A stretch of DNA of 14,178 nt, from assembly GCA_003221985.1 (NCBI GenBank), contig QHUQ01000214.1, positions 1 to 14,178 of the forward strand, read 5' to 3'. The DNA is from Gemmatimonadota bacterium. GTDB taxonomy: Bacteria; Gemmatimonadota; Gemmatimonadetes; Gemmatimonadales; GWC2-71-9. Positions 8,576 through 14,178 of this stretch are shown here, piece by piece (the first letter of the stretch is position 1; every line of letters begins with the position of its first letter). The translations under genes and the position numbers were made by a program. The notes under the pieces were generated by a model, which saw nothing but the letters and a program-made list of their open reading frames with translations, did not search any database and was not told the DNA's origin.

Positions 8576-8595
8576 GTTGTCCCGAAACCGCTATG

Positions 8596-9702
8596 TCAGA
8601 CGATGTTCAGCGGCATCCCGAGCAGCCTGGCGATGAGCGCCAAGCGGAACGTCACGTCGGTCTGGCGCTGTGCGGGGCTCTTGCCAGGGCCTTCGAGAGG
8701 AAAGTAGTGCGATACCACAGGATTAGTGGACTTGGGCATGACACGAAGTCCAGCGGGACTCCAAACACCTTGATCGTCGGTTTCGCTGTAGAGCCGAGCC
8801 AGCACTTTCGCCGCACTTGGTACCTGGCGCACGATGCCGAGCCGAGCCAACAACTCCAGCCAGTACGCGGCGAATGGCACGTCCGTTACCCGGCCCTGGG
8901 CGTCCGCGTGGAGGGGGTCGCCCAGCAGCTCGAACAGCGGTGGGAACGTCTTCTTTCCCGCCAGGATCGAGAAGGCCCGCCGTGGCGTGGGAATCGAGAA
9001 ATAGGCCGCCAGCCGCTCGAGAAAGCCGGCGCGCTCGCGCTGGACCGCCGGCATGAAGGCGAGCATCTCGACCGAGAACACCGTCGGCGGATACACGAGC
9101 GGATCCAGCACCGTCTTGCCGTGGGCCTTCCGGAACGGCTTCTGCGCGACGTCACTTCGCAAGTACATCGAGATGTCACTCGCGATGCGATGCGCCGCGC
9201 CGCGTAGCCGCGGATCATCTTGATGGGCACCACGAGCCAGTGCTGCCGCGGCCGCCTGCGCGCCCATACTCCGGGCCCACAGGCCAAGCCCCGGGTCGGC
9301 TTTGGCGGCGCGCTGGAACTCGACCAGCAGCGCGGGATCGTCATCCCGTGAGAGCAGGCGAAACAGAAAGCGATCGGCGAACCGGAACGAGCGCCCGTCC
9401 GGGGGCCAGCCGAGCTCGAGCAGCCGGCGGTACTGAAAGATCGTTCCGACTTCTTTCCATCCCATGGCCTTCGAAGGCGCGGGCGCGAGCAGATTCCCTC
9501 CCCACAACCCCGTGTCCTTCTGTTTGCGGATGATCGCGAGCGATTCCTTGTAACGCACGATCTCCTCGCGCAGCGCCGCGACTCGTTCGATGTCGCGCGA
9601 CTGCTCGGGGACGACTTCAGTCAGAGTGCGATACTGGATGGGGAGACTGGCGGCCTCGTATAGCCACGACAGAGGCACGGTATGTGTGGAGGGAATCTCC
9701 AA
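8596..9702 (-). CDS. Conserved-looking helical protein of unknown function
   Basis: I do not recognise this 368-residue protein. It has no signal peptide or membrane helix, so it is probably cytosolic, and it is rich in predicted helices. Recognisable segments are IVRYKESLAIIRKQKDTGLWGGN (res. 48-70), FQYRRLLELGWPPDGRSFRF (89-108), and DDQGVWSPAGLR then PKSTNPVVSHYFPLE (309-337). The recurring G-W and D..G.W patterns between helix pairs recall alpha/alpha-toroid proteins such as prenyltransferase or squalene-cyclase relatives, but no catalytic motif supports an enzyme call. The start is TTG at 9702, chosen because GGAG lies 6 nt upstream and an in-frame TGA occurs about 55 bases further up. 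It follows the M28 gene by 127 bp and precedes the TrmB-type regulator by 41 bp, so its operon membership is unclear. Confidence 0.72.
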   Translation of the reverse strand: MEIPSTHTVPLSWLYEAASLPIQYRTLTEVVPEQSRDIERVAALREEIVRYKESLAIIRKQKDTGLWGGNLLAPAPSKAMGWKEVGTIFQYRRLLELGWPPDGRSFRFADRFLFRLLSRDDDPALLVEFQRAAKADPGLGLWARSMGAQAAAAALARGAHQDDPRLRGAAHRIASDISMYLRSDVAQKPFRKAHGKTVLDPLVYPPTVFSVEMLAFMPAVQRERAGFLERLAAYFSIPTPRRAFSILAGKKTFPPLFELLGDPLHADAQGRVTDVPFAAYWLELLARLGIVRQVPSAAKVLARLYSETDDQGVWSPAGLRVMPKSTNPVVSHYFPLEGPGKSPAQRQTDVTFRLALIARLLGMPLNIV

Positions 9703-9829
9703 CCGCCGCTCCAGTGGTAGGAGGTCGGACCAGCTGGTGCTGCTAGGTCAAAAGCGCGCGCAACTTATCCGTCCCCAGCACAAAGAGCAATCGCCTGTGG
9801 TTAACCCATTATCCCCCTTGATGTTCCCG
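9703..9829. other. Non-coding gap between the M28 gene and the helical protein
   Basis: I see no gene here. The gap contains the GGAG ribosome binding site of the downstream gene (9709-9712), a short GGTTAACC palindrome (9799-9806) and a minus-strand TTGACC (9751-9746) without a matching -10. No intrinsic terminator with a T-run is visible. A weak promoter for the downstream gene is possible. Confidence 0.4.
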
Positions 9830-11449
9830 TTAGGGCTGTGGGCGCTGAAACTCCGAGGTTGGCAGCCACCGCGGCAGGCCAGGGGCGTTTGCGATCGCCC
9901 GCGCGGTCCGTACGGTCACGCGAACCTCCTGCGCCATCCCCGCGTAGCGGAACGTGGGTTGATACTCGTCGCTTGGCTGGTGATAGCGCTGCTCGTTGTA
10001 GCTGTCTTCCTGCGCCTGGCCCCACCCGTTCGGACGCCCGACGAAATCGATGCCCGGCTTGATCGATAACGCCGGGACGCCGGCGCGAGCGAATGGGAAG
10101 TGATCGGAACGGAAGAACGAGCCGCGTATGTCGGGCTGCGACGCCACCGTCAGACCCTCCGCGCGCGCGGCGGACTCAAACAGCGGACCGAGCGTCGAGC
10201 GGTCCATGCCGAGGGCGCCGATGTCGCGCGTCGCGCCGCGAACGTTCGTGACATCGAGGTTCAAGACCGCGGCGGTCTGGGCGAGCGGCAGCAGCGGCCG
10301 CTGCACGTACGCCTCGCTGCCGAGCAGGCCACTCTCCTCTGCCGTAGTCGCCACGAACACGATGGACCGCGCCGTCCGGGGCAGCTGCGTCAGCGCCTTG
10401 GCTGCGCCGAGCATGGCCGCGATGCCGGATGCGTTGTCCTCCGCACCGTTGTAGATCGAGTCCCCACGCAGGGCGGGGCCGATCCCCTTGTGGTCCCAGT
10501 GCGCGGTCAGCAGCACCGCTTGAGCGGCGAGCTGCGGGTCGCGCCGCCCCCCTCCCCCCCGCCCAGGTAGCCGTGCCGCGACGTTTTCCGACTCGACGCG
10601 CCGCAGATCGCTGTGCACGCGCACCACGGCCTGCAATCCGGTCGCGACCGGACGGAAGTCTCGGCGCGCCGCCGCGCGGCTCAGCGAGTCCAGGTTCAGC
10701 CCGGCCTTGGTGAGCGCAGCGCGGGCAGCGCTTTCCGTCACCCAACCGGCGAACGCGATGCTGGGAGAATGGGGTTGGTCCAACTTGAACTGCTCGACGG
10801 ACCACGATCCGCGCACCACTTCCCACGGATAAGTCGCGCTTTCCGTCGTGTGAACCAGGATCGCACCGGCAGCGCCTTGGCGGGCCGCCTCCTCGAGCTT
10901 GTAGGTCCAGCGGCCGTAATAGGTGAGAATCTTGCCAAGAAATACCGTGGAGTCGACGAGACCCGGGTCGTTCACGAGCATCAGCAGCACCTTGCCGTGC
11001 AGGTCGGTGCCCTTGTAGTCGTCCCACTGCCACTCGGGCGCCCGAATGCCGTAGCCCACGAACACCAGGTCGCCGGTCGCGGCGATATCAGCTTCGGGCC
11101 GTTCGCCCCAGGCCACGAACGCATCACGGTAGGCGAGGCTGTCTGGCGCGCTGCCCGTTTTGCCCCATGCGAATGCCGGATGCGGAGTCATCCCGACGAG
11201 GGCAACGGGCTGGAAATACGTGCCGTTTTCTCCCGCCGGCTGCAGCCCCAGCGCCTGGAACTGTGCCGCGATGTATTCGGCGGCGAGGCGGCCGCCTCGC
11301 GTCGCGGGCGCGCGCCCTTCGAGCAAGTCGCTCGAGAGGAAGCGCAGATGCGCATCCATCGCCGCGGTATCAACCGCAATCGCCTGTGCTGCCGCCGTCG
11401 AAGCCAAGAACGTCAGCATCGTGACAGCATTCCAACATTTGATCGCCAT
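9830..11449 (-). CDS. Secreted M28-family zinc aminopeptidase with PA-like insert
   Basis: This 539-residue protein has an N-terminal signal peptide (MAIKCWNAVTMLTFLASTAAAQA, cleavage near residue 22). An N-terminal M28-type segment (MDAHLRFLSSDLLEGRAPAT) is followed by a protease-associated-like region, about 120-280 (VFVGYGIRAPEW, GKVLLML, GAAGAILVH). The co-catalytic zinc site is complete: His317 in TAHWDHKG, bridging Asp338 in GAEDNASG, general base Glu371 and ligand Glu372 in TAEESG, Asp399 in LNLDVTN and His490 in RYHQPSDEY. It should remove N-terminal residues from peptides in the periplasm or outside the cell. A Gly/Arg linker (297-303) is encoded by two G-runs. GGGGAG lies 11 nt before the ATG and overlaps the upstream gene's stop codon; the 17-bp gap indicates co-transcription with the propeller-like gene. 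Confidence 0.94.
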   Translation of the reverse strand: MAIKCWNAVTMLTFLASTAAAQAIAVDTAAMDAHLRFLSSDLLEGRAPATRGGRLAAEYIAAQFQALGLQPAGENGTYFQPVALVGMTPHPAFAWGKTGSAPDSLAYRDAFVAWGERPEADIAATGDLVFVGYGIRAPEWQWDDYKGTDLHGKVLLMLVNDPGLVDSTVFLGKILTYYGRWTYKLEEAARQGAAGAILVHTTESATYPWEVVRGSWSVEQFKLDQPHSPSIAFAGWVTESAARAALTKAGLNLDSLSRAAARRDFRPVATGLQAVVRVHSDLRRVESENVAARLPGRGGGGRRDPQLAAQAVLLTAHWDHKGIGPALRGDSIYNGAEDNASGIAAMLGAAKALTQLPRTARSIVFVATTAEESGLLGSEAYVQRPLLPLAQTAAVLNLDVTNVRGATRDIGALGMDRSTLGPLFESAARAEGLTVASQPDIRGSFFRSDHFPFARAGVPALSIKPGIDFVGRPNGWGQAQEDSYNEQRYHQPSDEYQPTFRYAGMAQEVRVTVRTARAIANAPGLPRWLPTSEFQRPQP

Positions 11450-11465
11450 TGGTGCGTTTTCTCCC

Positions 11466-12374
11466 CTAGAGGCGGCAGGTAACCGTTTGAATCGAACCCC
11501 GCCGGCGTCCGCCCGGAGCTTCGCTCGTCAACACGAATGTCGTGTCGTTCAAAAAGGCGATCGCTTCGCCGCCCACCTCGGCGCCGCGCAGCCTGCATGG
11601 CCGCTCCCGCAATGGCATCAGGCGGCCGCCGACGCCGGGAGAGAACAGATAGATCTCGGAGTAGGTCCGGAGCGCCACGACGCGGCCATCCGCACGGACC
11701 GCGCCGCCGGTGACAACACGACCCGCCTCCGCGTTGGGTCGGATGTCGAGCGTCTGAACCCGCGTCGCGATGGCGACGTCACCGCTCGTGTCCGGCAAGC
11801 TCCACGCGCGCCGATCGACGCGATACAAGCGAATGGCGCCTCGTGGCGAGCCCTTGCTGACGAGGTACACCGCGGTATCGCGAGGTGATACGAAGATCGC
11901 CTCGACATTGTGCGCGCCATCGGGATAGCGCACTCGGAGAATCGCCGGCGCGCGCGTCACGCCCAGCGTGTCACCGGGACCAGCCGGTGGCTGCGGTTCT
12001 GGAATCGCGTACAACGTGATCTGTGAGCGGACCTCGAGGTTGTCCCCCGTATCGCCGATAAACAGGCACGTCTTCGCATCGACGCGCGGGCGTGGTTGCA
12101 ACGCGAAGGAAACCGGGCACGGACCGAGCGCGATGTCTTCCCAATCGATCGCCTGTGCGCCAGGCACGAGCAGCGCGCCGCGGTCGGTACCTTGCAAGTC
12201 CGTGGCATACAAATACGGACCGTCGCCGGAATCGTTGTGCGTCCACAGCACCCCTGGAAATGCGTGACTGACCGCGACCCCCGAGCTCTCCACGAGACGG
12301 GGGTTTTGGAAAGTTGCTTGCAGGAGCAATAGCGCCGTTGCGAACATGAGGCTCCAAGAAGATACTTCGCGCAT
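11466..12374 (-). CDS. Secreted beta-propeller-like protein of unknown function
   Basis: Counted from the ATG at 12374 this is 302 residues. It starts with a signal-peptide-like segment (MREVSSWSLMFATALLLLQA). The body carries motifs of a widespread uncharacterised extracellular family: WTHNDSGD (44-51), DWEDIA (77-82), GDTGDN (107-112), VEAIFV, and near the end GGEAIAFLNDTTFVLTSE. Regular beta-strand blocks with YLYATD, LYAIPEP and IRLYRVD segments suggest a propeller; the acidic GDTGDN/HND motifs could bind a metal such as calcium. No catalytic set is assigned. Start choice is open: GTG 12383, ATG 12374, or ATG 12347, which alone has a GGAG (4 nt upstream) and would leave room before the divergent gene. 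It is followed after 17 bp by the M28 peptidase. The coding call is good; the function is unknown. Confidence 0.8.
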   Translation of the reverse strand: MREVSSWSLMFATALLLLQATFQNPRLVESSGVAVSHAFPGVLWTHNDSGDGPYLYATDLQGTDRGALLVPGAQAIDWEDIALGPCPVSFALQPRPRVDAKTCLFIGDTGDNLEVRSQITLYAIPEPQPPAGPGDTLGVTRAPAILRVRYPDGAHNVEAIFVSPRDTAVYLVSKGSPRGAIRLYRVDRRAWSLPDTSGDVAIATRVQTLDIRPNAEAGRVVTGGAVRADGRVVALRTYSEIYLFSPGVGGRLMPLRERPCRLRGAEVGGEAIAFLNDTTFVLTSEAPGGRRRGSIQTVTCRL

Positions 12375-14178
12375 GCGCGACACAACTGTTCGCCTGCAGG
12401 GCCGTATTCTCTACCTCGCCGAGGATCCTGGCTTCGTGCGCGCGCAGCTCGCCGGCGAGGATCCGGCCTGGACATCCGCCACGAAGCTGCGGGACGATAT
12501 CTCGACCGACGAAATCACCCCGGCGTACATCTGCTACTACTACGACGAGACGCTGGGCGAATTTCCCTACCTCGGCCTCAAGTGCCGCGACGAATTCCCG
12601 ATCACCCGTGGCTCCGTGAAACGCGGTGGCTTCGTAGCCGCCGTGAGCGGCAAGCGCCGGGGCAAGGGCTCCTCGCGCGAGCAATCGCCGTACGCTGAGA
12701 TGTGCGCCGGGATAAAGCTTGTCGTCGCCGAGAGCATCGAGCGCATCTACCGCGAAAACTGCCAGAACCTCGGTGTGCTCACGACGACCGACTTCTCGAT
12801 TCTCGACAAGGTGAAACGCGGCGAGGACATCCCGCTATCGGCCTTCACCGCGGGCGAGGGGGAGATCACGCGCGGCATCATCGAGCACGGCGGGCTCTTC
12901 AATTACAACATGGCCCGGCTGCAAGGTGAGGTAGTGCTGCATCCGCCGCAGACCCCGCGGCGTCCCATGACGCTGGGCGAGAAAATCCTGTCGCGGGGCT
13001 GGGTCGTAGACCCCGCGAAAGGCGAGATCGGCGTCCCCGCGGTAAAGCCGGGCGATGAGGGATTCGTCCTGACGGACATTCGCTTCAGCCACGAGTACGT
13101 CACGCCCATGGCGGCGATCTTCTTCGAGCAGCTCGTCGGCAAAGACGCCAAGGTCAACGATCCCCGCTCCATCCTGATGTTCCGCGACCACCTCACGTTC
13201 CTGCCGGAAGCGATGACGCCCGAGCGGGTGAAGGAAGGGTTGCTCGACGTCGCGTTACAGCTCGAAAAGAAACAGCGTGAGTTCGCGGCGGCGCAGGGCA
13301 TCAAGCTCTACGGTGAGCTGCGGCTCGGTCATCATGGCTCCGAGGCGATTTGTCATTCCAAGATTCTCGAATCGCACGCCTTACCGGGCCAGGTGATCAT
13401 CGGCTCCGACTCGCACACGCCCCACGCCGGCGCCGTCGGCTGCGTCGCGTTCGGCGTGGGGACGACGGCGATCTTCAATTCCTGGATCACCAAGGACGTG
13501 CGGCTGCAGGTGCCGGAGACGGTGAAAGTGGTCATCACCGGCCGGAAGCCCGATAACGTGACCGCCAAAGACTTCATGCTCGAGGTTCTGCGCCATCCGT
13601 ACGTGAAAATGGGGAGGGCGATCGGCAAGCTGGTGGAGTATTGTGGCGATGCTGTCGAGTCGCTGTCGGTAGACGAGCGCGCCACGATGACGAACATGAC
13701 GGCGGAAGTCGGCGGCTTTACCGGCTACGTGGCGCCCGACGACAAGACGGTCGCGTACCTGATGGACTACCGCAAGCTGTCCCGGAAGGATGCCGAGCAG
13801 CTCTGCGCCGGCCTGGCAAGCGACGCGGATGCGGAGTACTGCGAGGTCATCGAGATCGACGCCTCGGGGCTTCGTCCCATGATTGCCCTGCCGGGCGATC
13901 CCGGGAACGGGCTGTACATCGACGGCGTCGCCGAGCGCATCAAGGTGGACATCGCCTACGCCGGCTCGTGCACCGCGGGCAAGAAGGAAGACATGGACAT
14001 GTACGCCCGCGTGCTGGCGGAGGCCGCCGCACGCGGCGAGCGGGTGGCGCCCTGGGTGCGCTTCTTCATTCAATGCGGCTCGCAGGACGTAAAGCGCTAC
14101 TGCGAGGAGCGCGGCTATCTCGACGTGTTCCAGCGGGTGGGCGCCACATTTCTGGAGCCGTCGTGCGGCGCGTGCATC
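12373..14178 (+). CDS. Aconitase-family [4Fe-4S] hydro-lyase with N-terminal swivel domain (3' end cut)
   Basis: The frame is open for 602 residues to the window end. Residues 40-140 form the swivel (LeuD-like) domain: DDISTDEITP (41-50), GKGSSREQSPYAEM (97-110, with the active-site SSRE), and VVAESIERIYRENCQNLG. From about 200 the catalytic LeuC/aconitase part follows: GSDSHT (344-349), AGSCTAGKKED with Cys533, and EPSCGAC with Cys598 and Cys601. These three cysteines match the [4Fe-4S] ligands of aconitases and isopropylmalate dehydratases. DADAEY (485-489 region) and the swivel-before-catalytic order recall AcnB, but AcnB's HEAT-like N-terminal domain is missing. It should isomerise a citrate- or isopropylmalate-like acid by dehydration and rehydration; which substrate cannot be decided. 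The ATG at 12373 lacks a clear Shine-Dalgarno. An in-frame ATG at 12346 would add nine residues. Confidence 0.92.
   Translation, partial: MRDTTVRLQGRILYLAEDPGFVRAQLAGEDPAWTSATKLRDDISTDEITPAYICYYYDETLGEFPYLGLKCRDEFPITRGSVKRGGFVAAVSGKRRGKGSSREQSPYAEMCAGIKLVVAESIERIYRENCQNLGVLTTTDFSILDKVKRGEDIPLSAFTAGEGEITRGIIEHGGLFNYNMARLQGEVVLHPPQTPRRPMTLGEKILSRGWVVDPAKGEIGVPAVKPGDEGFVLTDIRFSHEYVTPMAAIFFEQLVGKDAKVNDPRSILMFRDHLTFLPEAMTPERVKEGLLDVALQLEKKQREFAAAQGIKLYGELRLGHHGSEAICHSKILESHALPGQVIIGSDSHTPHAGAVGCVAFGVGTTAIFNSWITKDVRLQVPETVKVVITGRKPDNVTAKDFMLEVLRHPYVKMGRAIGKLVEYCGDAVESLSVDERATMTNMTAEVGGFTGYVAPDDKTVAYLMDYRKLSRKDAEQLCAGLASDADAEYCEVIEIDASGLRPMIALPGDPGNGLYIDGVAERIKVDIAYAGSCTAGKKEDMDMYARVLAEAAARGERVAPWVRFFIQCGSQDVKRYCEERGYLDVFQRVGATFLEPSCGACI

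Noticed and set aside
9799..9806. GGTTAACC palindrome as a regulatory site
   Set aside because: At eight bases it is too short to stand out from chance, and no neighbouring promoter elements support it.
10613..11482. 289-codon plus-strand frame opposite the M28 gene
   Set aside because: It is a shadow of the M28 coding frame and shows no family motif.
13381..14073. 230-codon minus-strand frame within the aconitase-family gene
   Set aside because: It is a His/Arg-rich shadow of a gene with full catalytic and cluster motifs on the plus strand.

Overview
The window is a 14.2-kb piece of a GC-rich bacterial chromosome. It holds ten protein genes, two of them cut by the window ends. I see no tRNA, rRNA, insertion sequence, CRISPR array or phage gene. 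Several things suggest Gemmatimonadota or a close relative, probably environmental: a GRGGMGVV-type Ser/Thr kinase with a Gly/Arg-rich linker, large secreted M14 and M28 peptidases, frequent GTG/TTG starts, and a swivel-first aconitase-family protein. This taxonomic call is an inference from protein style, not from a marker gene.

Layout. Positions 1-1111 (minus) hold the N-terminal part of a Ser/Thr protein kinase. It is divergent, across 58 bp, from a complete Lon protease (1170-3602, plus). Lon converges on a TetR-family regulator (3573-4169, minus), and the two 3' ends overlap by 30 bp. From 12374 down to 3573 all genes lie on the minus strand: a secreted propeller-like protein, an M28 aminopeptidase, an unrecognised helical protein, a short TrmB-type regulator, a secreted alpha/beta hydrolase, a large M14 carboxypeptidase, and the TetR gene. 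The last stretch (12373 to the end, plus) is most of an aconitase-family [4Fe-4S] hydro-lyase whose swivel domain comes before the catalytic domains.

How the genes fit together. The TrmB-type regulator, hydrolase and M14 peptidase are tightly coupled (4-bp and 46-bp overlaps). An inverted repeat lies immediately in front of the regulator at the head of this block, and another lies in front of the TetR gene that follows it. The propeller and M28 genes are also coupled (17-bp gap). The recurring theme is protein turnover: two exported metallopeptidases plus cytosolic Lon. The kinase and the aconitase-family gene look like unrelated neighbours. Nothing here is clearly a new defence or mobile system. 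The points most worth a second look are the two palindromes beside regulator genes, the divergent genes with no intergenic space at 12373, and the domain order of the aconitase-family protein.
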